Assembly: GCA_016716625.1 (NCBI GenBank)
Contig: JADJVJ010000001.1
Span: 1,116,001-1,180,000, forward strand
DNA length: 64,000 nucleotides
DNA from: Nostocoides sp.
GTDB lineage: Bacteria > Actinomycetota > Actinomycetes > Actinomycetales > Dermatophilaceae
Reading direction: 5' to 3'
Shown here: positions 15,918 through 23,948 of the stretch, in pieces
How positions within the stretch are numbered: the stretch's first letter is position 1
Layout of the letters: each line of letters opens with the position of its first letter
Program-made: the position numbers and the translations under genes
Notes under the pieces: model-generated
Database searches by the model: none
What the model saw: the letters and a program-made list of their open reading frames with translations, nothing else
What the model was told of the DNA's origin: nothing

Positions 15918-16852
15918 ACGCACCCCTTGCCTCCCTCCGCGGGGCCATCGATGCCGCGGCGCTGCGGGTCGTGCAGTCCAAGGCCGCCACGCTCGTCGAG
16001 GCGTTGCCCTGGCTGGAGCGCTTCCAGGACGCCCTCGTCGTCGTCAAGTACGGCGGCAACGCCATGGTCGACGACACCCTCAAGGCAGCCTTCGCGCAGG
16101 ACATCGCCTTCCTCCGGTACGCGGGTCTGCGCCCGGTCGTCGTTCACGGGGGAGGCCCACAGATCGCTGCCATGCTCGGCAGGCTGGGGTTGCCCTCGGA
16201 GTTCCGCGGGGGCCTGCGGGTGACCACCCCCGAGGTCATGGACGTCGTCCGGATGGTTCTCACCGGGCAAGTGGGTCGCGAGCTCGTCGGGCTGCTCAAC
16301 CAGCACGGGCCAATCGCCGTCGGGCTCTCCGGGGAGGACGCCGGCCTCTTCGGGGCGCGGCGTCGCGGCATCGAGGTCGACGGTGAGCAGGTCGACATCG
16401 GACTCGTCGGTGACGTCGTCCAGGTGGACCCGTCCGCGGTGCTCGACCTCCTCAAAGCCGGGCGGGTGCCGGTGGTCTCCACCGTGGCCCCCGACCTTGA
16501 TGTGCCGGGCCAGGTCCTCAACGTCAACGCGGACACCGCCGCGGCTGCACTAGCCGCCGCCCTCGGAGCGGAGAAGCTCGTCGTCCTCACCGACGTCGAA
16601 GGGGTCTACGCGAACTGGCCCGACCGGAACTCGCTGCTCTCCAGCCTGGACCTTGCCGAAGCCCGAGACCTGCTCACCCGAGTCGACGCCGGGATGATCC
16701 CCAAGCTCGAGGCCTGCATCCGAGCCGTCGAGGGCGGCGTCCCGCGCGCCCACGTCGTCGATGGCCGGCAGGCGCACTCGCTGCTGCTCGAGGTCTTCAC
16801 CAGTGAGGGGATCGGGACGATGATCACCGCTGAGTCGGAGGAGGGGTCATGA
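15914..16852 (+). CDS. argB: Acetylglutamate kinase
   Basis: ArgB phosphorylates N-acetylglutamate, usually the feedback-controlled step. The 312-residue protein has VVVKYGGNAMVDD (ATP-binding Lys), VVVHGGGPQIAAML, VGLSGEDAGLF, NVNADTAAAALAAALGAEKLV and a C-terminal GMIPKLEA with the conserved Lys. A ~25-residue helical N-terminal extension (SLRGAIDAAALRVVQSKAA) precedes the kinase core; in other species such a helix mediates hexamer formation and arginine sensitivity. ATGA overlaps join it to argJ and argD. Confidence 0.96.
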   Translation: MNAPLASLRGAIDAAALRVVQSKAATLVEALPWLERFQDALVVVKYGGNAMVDDTLKAAFAQDIAFLRYAGLRPVVVHGGGPQIAAMLGRLGLPSEFRGGLRVTTPEVMDVVRMVLTGQVGRELVGLLNQHGPIAVGLSGEDAGLFGARRRGIEVDGEQVDIGLVGDVVQVDPSAVLDLLKAGRVPVVSTVAPDLDVPGQVLNVNADTAAAALAAALGAEKLVVLTDVEGVYANWPDRNSLLSSLDLAEARDLLTRVDAGMIPKLEACIRAVEGGVPRAHVVDGRQAHSLLLEVFTSEGIGTMITAESEEGS

Positions 16853-18057
16853 GCGACCTGGCGGTTTCGGAGGAGCTCTTGACCCGCTATGACCAGTCGC
16901 TGCTGCGGGTCTTCGGCACACCATCGCTGGTCCTCGATCACGGTGACGGGGCCTGGGTTTGGGACGTCGACGGCAACCGTTACCTCGACCTGCTCGGCGG
17001 CATCGCGGTGAGCGTCCTCGGGCACGCGCACCCCGACCTCGTCGCCACGATCACCGCACAGGCAGCCCGGCTGCTGCACATCTCGAACTTCTACACCTCC
17101 CGGCCCCAGATCGAACTCGCCGAACGGCTGCTCGACCTCGCCGGTGCCCCGTCCGGTTCCGCGGTGTTCTTCGGCAACTCCGGCACCGAGGCCATCGAGG
17201 CCGCGGTCAAACTCGCCCGACGCACCGGCCGCACCGAGATCCTCGCCGCCGAAGGGGCCTTCCACGGCCGCAGCACCGGTGCGCTGGCCCTCACCCACAA
17301 GCCCGCCTACCGCGAGCCGTTCGCGCCGCTCATGCCCGGGGTTCGGCACATCCCGTATGGCGATGCTGCCGCCCTGCGGGCCGCTGTCACCGACGCCACC
17401 GCGGCACTCGTCCTCGAACCCATCCAAGGTGAGGGCGGAGTGGTGCCCGCGGACACGGCATACCTTCGGCTTGCCCGCGAGGTGACCGCCGAGCACGGGG
17501 CGCTGCTCATCCTCGACGAGATCCAGACCGGGGTCGGGCGGACCGGGGAGTGGTTTGCCCACCAGGGGCACGGCATCACGCCGGACGCCATGACACTGGC
17601 CAAGGGGCTTGGCGGCGGGGTGCCGATCGGTGCCCTGGTGACCTACGGCGAGGCGGTCAGCGCGCTGCTGGGCGCCGGGCAGCACGGCTCGACCTTCGGC
17701 GGCAACCCGCTCGCCTGCGCGGCCGGGCTCACCGTCCTGGACGTCATCGCCCGGGACGGCCTGCGCGAGTACGCCCGCGCGCTCGGCGAACACCTCACGG
17801 CGCGGCTCGCCACCCTGGGATCCGCTGGCGTCCTCGGCTCCCGCGGAGCCGGGCTGCTGCAGGGCATCCTGCTCGCCGGCCCGGTGGCGGTCGAGGTCGC
17901 CGCCGAGGCCCGAGCGGCCGGATTCCTGGTCAACCCGGTGGCGCCCGATGTGCTGCGCCTCGCCCCTGCGCTCGTCCTGACCGTCGACGAGCTCGACCTC
18001 TTCCTCGACGCCCTCCCGGGGCTCCTCGAGCGCATACCCCAACCCATCACGAGCTGA
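16849..18057 (+). CDS. argD: Acetylornithine aminotransferase
   Basis: PLP-dependent class III aminotransferase converting N-acetylglutamate semialdehyde to N-acetylornithine. The 402-residue protein shows DVDGNRYLDLLGGIAVSVLGH, FFGNSGTEAIEAAVKLAR, FHGRSTGALALT, LILDEIQTGVGRTG (Asp that contacts PLP nitrogen) and the Schiff-base lysine in TLAKGLGGGVPIGAL. Start ATG 16849 overlaps argB. AAGGA for argF lies right after its stop. Confidence 0.95.
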   Translation: MSDLAVSEELLTRYDQSLLRVFGTPSLVLDHGDGAWVWDVDGNRYLDLLGGIAVSVLGHAHPDLVATITAQAARLLHISNFYTSRPQIELAERLLDLAGAPSGSAVFFGNSGTEAIEAAVKLARRTGRTEILAAEGAFHGRSTGALALTHKPAYREPFAPLMPGVRHIPYGDAAALRAAVTDATAALVLEPIQGEGGVVPADTAYLRLAREVTAEHGALLILDEIQTGVGRTGEWFAHQGHGITPDAMTLAKGLGGGVPIGALVTYGEAVSALLGAGQHGSTFGGNPLACAAGLTVLDVIARDGLREYARALGEHLTARLATLGSAGVLGSRGAGLLQGILLAGPVAVEVAAEARAAGFLVNPVAPDVLRLAPALVLTVDELDLFLDALPGLLERIPQPITS

Positions 18058-18067
18058 AGGAACAGCC

Positions 18068-19018
18068 ATGACACTGCGCCACTTCCTCCGCGACGACGAC
18101 CTCACCGCCGCCGAGCAGCACGAGATCCTCACCCGGGCCAAGGCGATCAAGGCGGCGCCCTTCCGGGACCGCAGCCTGGCCGGGCCCGAGGTCGTCGCCG
18201 TTCTCTTCGACAAGCAGACCCTGCGCACCCAGGTGTCCTTCACCGCCGCGATCGCCCACCTCGGCGGGTTCCCGATGGTCATCGACGGCAAGCTCGCCCA
18301 GGTCGGGGTGCGTGAGTCCATCGCCGACACCGCGCGCGTGCTCGGCCGGGAGGCGGTCGCCATCGTGTGGCGGACCTACGGTCAGGAGCGGATCGAGGAG
18401 ATGGCCTCCTACGCCAATGTTCCGGTGATCAACGCCCTTACCGACGAGTTCCACCCGTGCCAGGTCCTCGCCGACCTACTCACCATCAACGAGCACAAGG
18501 GGCGGCTTGCGGGGCTCACCTTCGGCTACGTCGGAGACGGCGCCAACAACATGGCGCAGTCCTACCTGCTCGGCGGCGCACTCGCCGGGCTGCACGTCCG
18601 GATCGGGACACCCGCGGAGTACCAGCCGAACCCCGACTATCTCGAGCGCGCGGCCCAGATCGCCGCCGAGCAGGGCGGGTCGGTCACGGTGGTCGACAAC
18701 CCCGTCGATGCCGTTGCGGGGGCCGATGTCGTGGCCACCGACACCTGGGTCTCCATGGGCAAGGAGAAGGAGTCCGATTCCCGCAAAGGCAGTTCCAGCC
18801 CGTTCGCGCGGTTCGCGGTGACCGCCGACCTCATGGCCCAGGCCGCGCCGGACGCGATCTTCCTGCACTGCCTGCCGGCATACCGTGGTTTCGAGGTCGA
18901 CGCCGAGGTCATCGACGGCCCCCAGTCGGTGGTCTGGGACGAATCCGAGAACCGGCTGCACGCCCAGGCCGCGGTGTTGTCCTGGCTGCGCGAACAACAC
19001 CGCGCGAGCACCCGGTGA
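18068..19018 (+). CDS. argF: Ornithine carbamoyltransferase
   Basis: Makes citrulline from ornithine and carbamoyl phosphate. The 316-residue protein has the HCLP motif (IFLHCLPAYRG), DxxxSMG-like DTWVSMGKEKES for ornithine, FHPCQVLADLLTI and the N-terminal carbamoyl-phosphate site. That site reads KQTLRTQVSF where the classical sequence is STRTR, so the last Arg is Gln and Thr is Leu. The rest of the active site looks complete. AAGGA lies 6 nt upstream of ATG; the stop overlaps argR. Confidence 0.93.
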   Translation: MTLRHFLRDDDLTAAEQHEILTRAKAIKAAPFRDRSLAGPEVVAVLFDKQTLRTQVSFTAAIAHLGGFPMVIDGKLAQVGVRESIADTARVLGREAVAIVWRTYGQERIEEMASYANVPVINALTDEFHPCQVLADLLTINEHKGRLAGLTFGYVGDGANNMAQSYLLGGALAGLHVRIGTPAEYQPNPDYLERAAQIAAEQGGSVTVVDNPVDAVAGADVVATDTWVSMGKEKESDSRKGSSSPFARFAVTADLMAQAAPDAIFLHCLPAYRGFEVDAEVIDGPQSVVWDESENRLHAQAAVLSWLREQHRASTR

Positions 19019-19515
19019 CCCTCGCGCGGTCGCGCGCGGCCCGCCAGCAGCGGATCGTGGAGATCCTCGGCCAGCAGGTCGTGCATTCGCAGAGCGACCT
19101 GCTCGCCGTGCTCGCCGCTGACGGTTTCGACGTCACCCAGGCCACGCTCTCGCGCGACCTCGTCGACGTCGGCGCCGAGCGGGTCCGAGTGGGCAAACAG
19201 CTCGTGTATGCCGTCCCAGGCCAGGGCGGTGACCGCACCTCGCGTCCGGCGCCGGACCGGGAGACGGTCAACGCCCGGCTCGTGCAACGCTGCCAGGAGT
19301 TGCTCGTGTCGGCCGCGGTGTCAGCCAACCTCGTCGTCCTGCGGACCCCGCCGGGGGCGGCGAACTTCCTGGCCTCGGCCATCGACCACGCGGGCCTCCC
19401 GCACGTTCTCGGGACGATCGCGGGCGATGACACCATCATGCTCATCACCACCGGGGCGGCTTCCAGCCGCGAGGTCGCCGAGCGGCTGCGGACCATGGCC
19501 CGGAAGGAGAGCTGA
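19015..19515 (+). CDS. argR: Arginine repressor
   Basis: A 166-residue ArgR. The N-terminal winged helix-turn-helix includes RQQRIVEILGQQVVHSQSDLLAVLA and the recognition segment TQATLSRDLVDVGAERVR; the C-terminal arginine-binding/oligomerisation domain has the GxxDT-type TIAGDDTIMLITTG. With arginine bound it represses arg genes by binding ARG boxes. It sits inside the operon it should control, between argF and argH; GTG 19015 overlaps the argF stop. Confidence 0.95.
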   Translation: MTLARSRAARQQRIVEILGQQVVHSQSDLLAVLAADGFDVTQATLSRDLVDVGAERVRVGKQLVYAVPGQGGDRTSRPAPDRETVNARLVQRCQELLVSAAVSANLVVLRTPPGAANFLASAIDHAGLPHVLGTIAGDDTIMLITTGAASSREVAERLRTMARKES

Positions 19516-19518
19516 CCG

Positions 19519-20946
19519 ATGACGGCCGAACAGGGAAACGGGCACCTGGCCCTGTGGGGTGGACGGTTCAGCGGAGGACCCGCCCAGGCGCTCGCCGCAT
19601 TGTCGAAGTCGACGCATTTCGACTGGCGGCTCGCCCCCTACGACCTGGCCGGGTCCCGAGCCCACGCCCGGGTCCTGCACCGCGCCGGGCTGCTCGACGA
19701 TGCCTCGCTCGAAGCCATGCTCGACGGGTTGGACCGGCTGGAGGCCAACGTCCGCAGCGGGGCGTTCACTCCGGCACCGGGCGATGAAGACGTACACACC
19801 GCACTCGAACGTGGCCTCATCGAACGCGTCGGACCCGAGGTGGGCGGCCGGTTGCGGGCGGGTCGCTCCCGCAACGACCAGATCGCCACCCTGCTGAGGA
19901 TGTATCTGCGCGACCACGCGCGGATCATTGCCGGGCTTGTCGTCGACGTGGTCGATGCCCTCGTCGACCAGTCGGAGCGCCACCTCGGGGTCGCGATGCC
20001 CGGCCGGACCCATCTGCAACACGCGCAGCCGGTGCTGCTGTCCCACCATCTGCTGGCGCATGCCTGGGCTTTGCTGCGGGACGTCGACCGGCTCCGGGAC
20101 TGGGACCGCCGGGCGGATGCCTCGCCCTATGGGTCCGGGGCGCTGGCGGGCTCCTCGCTCGGCCTCGATCCGCTGACCGTCGCCACCGATCTTGGCTTCA
20201 CAGCGGCGGTCGAGAACTCCATCGACGGGACCGCCTCGCGTGACCTGGCGGCCGAGTTCGCCTTCGTCGCGGCGATGACGGCCGTCGACCTGTCCCGGCA
20301 CGCAGAGGAGGTCGTCCTCTGGGCGACCAAGGAGTTCGGCTTCGTCCGACTCGACGACGCCTACTCCACCGGGTCGAGCATCATGCCGCAGAAGAAGAAC
20401 CCCGACGTCGCCGAACTCGCCCGCGGCAAGGCCGGACGCCTCATCGGGGACCTGGCCGGTCTGCTCGCCACCCTCAAGGCGCTCCCACTGGCCTACAACC
20501 GGGACCTGCAGGAGGACAAGGAGCCGGTCTTCGACGCCGTGGACACCCTTGAGGTCCTGCTGCCGGCGTTCGCCGGAATGGTGGCCACGATGGAGTTCGA
20601 CACCGCTCGGCTTGAGGCATTGGCGCCCCAGGGCTTCTCGTTGGCGACCGACATCGCCGAGTGGCTCGTGCGCGAGGGGGTCGCCTTCCGGGTCGCCCAC
20701 GAGGTGGCTGGGGAGTGCGTCCGGATCTGCGAGGCCCGGGGTTGCGAACTCTGGGACCTCACCGACGACGACCTCGCCGCGATTTCTCCCGCGCTCACCC
20801 CCGAGGTGCGTCGCGTGCTCACCGTCGCCGGGTCACTGGCCTCCCGTAACGCCCAGGGCGGGACGGCCCCGGAGCGGGTGCGTGAGCAACTCCACCGGGT
20901 CCAGGCACTCCGGAAGGATGCCCGTGCCTGGGCTGGCGCGCGGTGA
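19519..20946 (+). CDS. argH: Argininosuccinate lyase
   Basis: Last arginine enzyme, splitting argininosuccinate to arginine and fumarate. The 475-residue fumarase-superfamily protein opens LWGGRFSGGPAQALAALSKS, has AGRSRNDQIATLLRMYLRD and TH-LQHAQP in GRTHLQHAQPVLLSHH, and the superfamily signature GSSIMPQKKNPDVAEL. AAGGAG precedes ATG 19519. argG, which makes its substrate and lies between argR and argH in mycobacteria, is absent here and must be elsewhere. Confidence 0.96.
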   Translation: MTAEQGNGHLALWGGRFSGGPAQALAALSKSTHFDWRLAPYDLAGSRAHARVLHRAGLLDDASLEAMLDGLDRLEANVRSGAFTPAPGDEDVHTALERGLIERVGPEVGGRLRAGRSRNDQIATLLRMYLRDHARIIAGLVVDVVDALVDQSERHLGVAMPGRTHLQHAQPVLLSHHLLAHAWALLRDVDRLRDWDRRADASPYGSGALAGSSLGLDPLTVATDLGFTAAVENSIDGTASRDLAAEFAFVAAMTAVDLSRHAEEVVLWATKEFGFVRLDDAYSTGSSIMPQKKNPDVAELARGKAGRLIGDLAGLLATLKALPLAYNRDLQEDKEPVFDAVDTLEVLLPAFAGMVATMEFDTARLEALAPQGFSLATDIAEWLVREGVAFRVAHEVAGECVRICEARGCELWDLTDDDLAAISPALTPEVRRVLTVAGSLASRNAQGGTAPERVREQLHRVQALRKDARAWAGAR

Positions 20947-21529
20947 GCTGAGCAGGAGCCCGCTCGAGGTCGCCCCGGATGTGCTCGGGGCGGTGCTCCA
21001 CGCGGGTCCGGTTGCGCTTCGGCTCACCGAGGTCGAGGCGTATGCCGGGTCGCGCGACCCCGGGTCGCACGCGTTCCGCGGGCGCACCCCGCGCACGGCG
21101 ACGATGTTCGGCCCGGCAGGTCACCTGTATGTCTACTTCACCTACGGGATGCACTACTGCTGCAATGTGGTCTGTGGTCCGCCGGGCGAGGCGGCCGCGG
21201 TCCTGCTTCGGGCCGGTGAGATCGTTGCGGGCCACGATCTCGTCCGCGAGCGGCGGGCCGGGATGGCGCAGCGTGACTGGGCTCGGGGCCCGGCGCGGCT
21301 GACCCGGGCCCTGGCCATCGGGGCCGCGCACAACGGGGTCGACCTGCTCGCCAACGGAGCGGCGGTCCGGCTCGAGGCGGGGGAGCGAGTCGACCCGGCC
21401 CGGATTCGCACCGGCCCCCGCGTCGGGGTCAGCGGTCCCGGTGGTGACGGGACGGCATACCCGTGGCGGTTCTGGATCGAGGGGGAGCCGACGGTGAGTG
21501 CCTACCGACCGGGTCGGTCTCGCGGGTGA
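20924..21529 (+). CDS. mpg: 3-methyladenine DNA glycosylase (AAG/Mpg family)
   Basis: Base-excision repair glycosylase that removes alkylated purines such as 3-methyladenine. About 201 residues, normal for the bacterial form. Motifs: RLTEVEAYAGSRDPGSHAFRG with the catalytic Glu and the base-flipping face, MFGPAGHLYVYFTYGMHYCCNVV and RGPARLTRALAI. GTG 20924 has GGAAGG six bases upstream; ATG 20918 is possible. The gene begins inside argH (about 23 bp overlap). Position before tyrS matches mycobacteria. Confidence 0.9.
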   Translation: MPGLARGELSRSPLEVAPDVLGAVLHAGPVALRLTEVEAYAGSRDPGSHAFRGRTPRTATMFGPAGHLYVYFTYGMHYCCNVVCGPPGEAAAVLLRAGEIVAGHDLVRERRAGMAQRDWARGPARLTRALAIGAAHNGVDLLANGAAVRLEAGERVDPARIRTGPRVGVSGPGGDGTAYPWRFWIEGEPTVSAYRPGRSRG

Positions 21530-21542
21530 GTAGCCTGAGCCC

Positions 21543-22043
21543 GTGGACCGCATCCTTGGCACGCTTCGGGCGCTCAACGCGGCCGGCGTGTCCTATGTCG
21601 TGGTCGGCGGAGTCGCCGTCGTCCTGCGTGGACACCTGCGCACCACGGTCGACGTCGACATCGCGCTGGATCTGACCACGGACAACATTCTGGCTGCGGT
21701 GGGCGCGCTCGGATCGACGGGGCTTCGGCCGCGGCTCCCCGTGGCCGCGACGGACTTCGCCGACCCGGACACCAGGCGGTCGTGGGTCGAGGAGCGGCAC
21801 CTCATCGCCTTCACCATGGTTGACCCGGGCGACAGCCGACGGGAGCTGGATCTCCTGGCCGACCCGGTGGTCCCGTTTGTGGACCTAGCCCGGGACGCGG
21901 ACACCTTCACGGTGGAGGGTGTCCCCGTCCCGGTCGCCTCCGTGGTGCACCTCATTCGGCTCAAAGAGCACGCGGGGAGAAGCCAGGACCTGGCCGACAT
22001 CGAAGCTTTGATGGCTCTCCAAGCCGGTCGAGCCGATGAGTGA
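21543..22043 (+). CDS. Nucleotidyltransferase-fold protein (AbiEii/MNT-like)
   Basis: A 166-residue protein with the minimal nucleotidyltransferase signature: YVVVGGVAVVLRGHLRTTVDVDIALD, i.e. Gly-Gly, then Arg-x-Thr-x-Asp-x-Asp, as in AbiEii-type toxins and related enzymes; RRELDLLADP may hold the third acidic residue. A later Lys-Glu (LIRLKEHAGRSQDLADIEAL) resembles the C-terminal element of AbiEii-like proteins. TAGCCT at 21531-21536 lies 6 nt before GTG, suggesting leaderless transcription. It overlaps a 68-residue partner gene by 8 bp. Toxin activity is inference only; it could be a housekeeping transferase. Confidence 0.7.
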   Translation: MDRILGTLRALNAAGVSYVVVGGVAVVLRGHLRTTVDVDIALDLTTDNILAAVGALGSTGLRPRLPVAATDFADPDTRRSWVEERHLIAFTMVDPGDSRRELDLLADPVVPFVDLARDADTFTVEGVPVPVASVVHLIRLKEHAGRSQDLADIEALMALQAGRADE

Positions 22044-22242
22044 GCAGGCCGTGCAACTGGACTGGTCCGGAACCTCGGACGGCCGGGCTGCGCGCCAGGC
22101 GCGAGCCGCGCTCAGTCCGACCGACCGGCTGGCGTGGCTCAGTGAGTGGCTCGACTTCGCGGCGCGAACGGGGTTGCTCGATGCGGAGCGCGCGCGACGC
22201 CAGCGTGCTGCCGAGGAAGCCTGGTTCGCCGGTCGAGAGTAG
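22036..22242 (+). CDS. Small hypothetical protein coupled to nucleotidyltransferase
   Basis: A 68-residue charged, helical protein with no family I recognise. The sequence is Ala/Arg/Glu-rich (ARQARAALSPTDRLAWLSEWLDF, LDAERARRQRAAEEAW). ATG 22036 overlaps the nucleotidyltransferase stop by 8 bp, so the two are translationally coupled. Size, charge and coupling suggest a partner such as an antitoxin or an accessory subunit, but nothing in the sequence proves it. Confidence 0.6.
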   Translation: MSEQAVQLDWSGTSDGRAARQARAALSPTDRLAWLSEWLDFAARTGLLDAERARRQRAAEEAWFAGRE

Positions 22243-22287
22243 AGCACGCCTTCCCAGCCGATGTCAGGTCGATCGGGCAACCAGGTT

Positions 22288-22360
22288 TAGGGTGGCAGGC
22301 TAGGCAAGGCGCACGGCATACTGGCCAGCCCACCAGAGACCACACGAGAAGGCGACCGAC
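22288..22360 (+). promoter_or_regulatory. tyrS promoter region
   Basis: Two -10-like hexamers, TAGGGT (22288-22293) and TAGGCA (22301-22306), lie 50-70 bp before tyrS. No convincing -35 was seen. One copy of the ACGGCATAC word lies at 22313-22321, in non-coding DNA. A GAAGGCGA ribosome site precedes GTG 22361. Confidence 0.35.
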
Positions 22361-23617
22361 GTGAGCGACATCCTCGACGAGCTCCAGTGGCGTGGCTCGG
22401 TGGCCCAAACCACCGACGAGTCCGCGCTGCGCGACGCGTTGGCGAGGGGGCCGCTCACGGCGTACTGCGGCTTCGACCCGACCGCGCCGAGCCTGCACTT
22501 CGGCAACTTCGTCCAACTCGTCGTCCTGCGCCGGCTCCAGCGCGCCGGCCACCGGGTGATTTGCCTCGTCGGTGGGTCCACAGGGCTCATCGGCGACCCC
22601 AAGCCCACCTCGGAGCGGGTCCTGAAGACCAAGGACGAGGCGGCCGCGAACGTCGCCCGGATCAAGGAACTCGTGCGACCCTTCCTCGACTTCGAGGGGG
22701 ACAACCCCGCGCTGCTGGTCGACAACCTCGACTGGACCGCGCCGATGTCGGCGCTGGACTTCCTGCGCGACATCGGCAAGCACTTCCGGGTCAACCAGAT
22801 GATCCGCAAGGAGGCCGTCTCCGCACGGCTGGAGAGCCAGGAGGGGATCAGCTACACCGAGTTCAGCTACCAGCTGCTCCAGGCCCTCGACTACCTCCAC
22901 CTCTTCCGCGAGCACGGCTGCACCCTGCAGACCGGCGGCTCGGACCAGTGGGGCAACCTCACCGCCGGTGTCGACCTCATCCACAAGGCCGAAGGCGCGT
23001 CGGTGCATGCCCTGACGACCCCGTTGCTCACGGACGCCTCGGGGCAGAAGTTCGGCAAGTCCGAGGGCAATGCGGTGTGGCTCTCCGCGGACATGACCAG
23101 CCCGTACGCCTTCTACCAGTACTTCCTCAATGTTGAGGACGCCTCGGTGGTCGCGTTGCTCAAGGTGTTCACCGACCGCAGCCGCGCGGAGATCGATGAC
23201 CTTGAGCGCCAGGTGGCTGACGAGCCGTTCCGGCGGGCTGCCCAGCGCGCGCTCGCCGCCGATGTGACGACCCTGGTGCACGGGAACGAGGCCACCGCCT
23301 CAGTGCAGGCTGCCTCGGAGGCGCTCTTCGGCCGCGGGGACCTGTTCGCCTTGGATGCCTCGACCCTGCGGGACGCGACGGCCGAACTGCCGGGTGGCCC
23401 GGTGGTCGAGGGTATGCCGGTGGTGGACGCCCTCGTCTCCGTCGGGCTGGCCGAGTCGCGTAATGCGGCCCGCCGCACGATCGGGGAGGGCGGAGCATCG
23501 GTGAACGGCACCAAGATCACCGACCCCGACGCCGTCCTGCGCGACACCGACCTCCTGCATGGCGTCGTCGTCGTCCTGCGCCGAGGGCGCAAGTCTCTGG
23601 CCGCTGGCCGCATCTGA
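22361..23617 (+). CDS. tyrS: Tyrosine-tRNA ligase
   Basis: Class I synthetase charging tRNA-Tyr, 418 residues. The HIGH-type motif is in CGFDPTAPSLHFGNFVQL, the tyrosine pocket in ISYTEFSYQLLQA and GGSDQWGNLTAGVDL, the KMSKS-type loop is KFGKSEGNAVWLS, and the C-terminal S4-like RNA-binding domain is RNAARRTIGEGGASVNGTKI. GTG 22361 has GAAGGCGA upstream. It is followed by a perfect hairpin made of two inverted ACGGCATAC words. Confidence 0.96.
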   Translation: MSDILDELQWRGSVAQTTDESALRDALARGPLTAYCGFDPTAPSLHFGNFVQLVVLRRLQRAGHRVICLVGGSTGLIGDPKPTSERVLKTKDEAAANVARIKELVRPFLDFEGDNPALLVDNLDWTAPMSALDFLRDIGKHFRVNQMIRKEAVSARLESQEGISYTEFSYQLLQALDYLHLFREHGCTLQTGGSDQWGNLTAGVDLIHKAEGASVHALTTPLLTDASGQKFGKSEGNAVWLSADMTSPYAFYQYFLNVEDASVVALLKVFTDRSRAEIDDLERQVADEPFRRAAQRALAADVTTLVHGNEATASVQAASEALFGRGDLFALDASTLRDATAELPGGPVVEGMPVVDALVSVGLAESRNAARRTIGEGGASVNGTKITDPDAVLRDTDLLHGVVVVLRRGRKSLAAGRI

Positions 23618-23619
23618 GC

Positions 23620-23646
23620 GTATGCCGTTGTCGCGCAACGGCATAC
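23620..23646 (+). repeat. Inverted pair of the 9-bp word, hairpin after tyrS
   Basis: GTATGCCGTTG (23620-23630), 5-nt loop TCGCG, CAACGGCATAC (23636-23646): an 11-bp perfect stem starting two bases after the tyrS stop. It contains both orientations of the dispersed word ACGGCATAC. No T-run follows, but it is well placed to act as a transcript end or stabilising structure, like the inverted uptake-sequence pairs used as terminators in Neisseria. Confidence 0.75.
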
Positions 23647-23687
23647 ACGCCGGGGGGCGGCGCGACACGCCCGAGATGCAGGCCGAT

Positions 23688-23851
23688 TTGGTCGCCGCCG
23701 AGGACGTCGTCTAATGTTCTACGACGTCAGCCCGAGAGGGAGGAACGGACACCAAGTGGTGGCGGCGCAAGCCCCACACCAAGTAGGCCGGTCCCGCGAG
23801 TTGACCCACCACCACCAACGCGAGTTGGACCGGACCCGCCAGGGCTGGTAG
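23688..23851 (+). other. Promoter-like sequence with a possible short ORF
   Basis: In the gap between tyrS and the rrn promoter, TTGGTC (23688-23693) and TAATGT (23712-23717) are spaced 18 bp. A GGGAGG tract follows at 23738-23743, then GTG 23756 opens a 31-codon frame ending TAG 23849-23851 (VVAAQAPHQVGRSRELTHHH, then QRELDRTRQGW). A CGCGAGTTG direct repeat and a 7-bp inverted repeat CCGGTCC/GGACCGG also lie here. This may be a small gene or an untranslated RNA; support is weak. Confidence 0.25.
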
Positions 23852-23912
23852 CGTGGTTGGCCCCGCAGAGATCCAAGCGCGATCAGATCAGGACGGCCCT
23901 CGGGCCGCGGAT

Positions 23913-23942
23913 TTGACGCCCAAGCATGGACGCGGGTAAGTT
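23913..23942 (+). promoter_or_regulatory. rrn operon promoter
   Basis: TTGACG (23913-23918), 18-bp spacer, TAAGTT (23937-23942), giving a start near 23949, about 258 bp before 16S. This is the best -35/-10 pair in the leader. A second candidate with a perfect TTGACA (24109-24114) and TAGTTG (24133-24138) lies closer to 16S but overlaps a hairpin. Confidence 0.6.
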
Positions 23943-23948
23943 AGAACA

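Noticed and set aside
22282..22310. AGGGTGGCAGGC resembling a T-box antiterminator core (AGGGTGGNACC)
   Set aside because: It matches only the first nine bases, the upstream leader is too short for stem I, and it is better read as a -10 TAGGGT element.
23620..23646. Classical Rho-independent terminator after tyrS
   Set aside because: The stem is strong but no T-run follows, so it was recorded as an inverted word pair with possible terminator role rather than a standard terminator.
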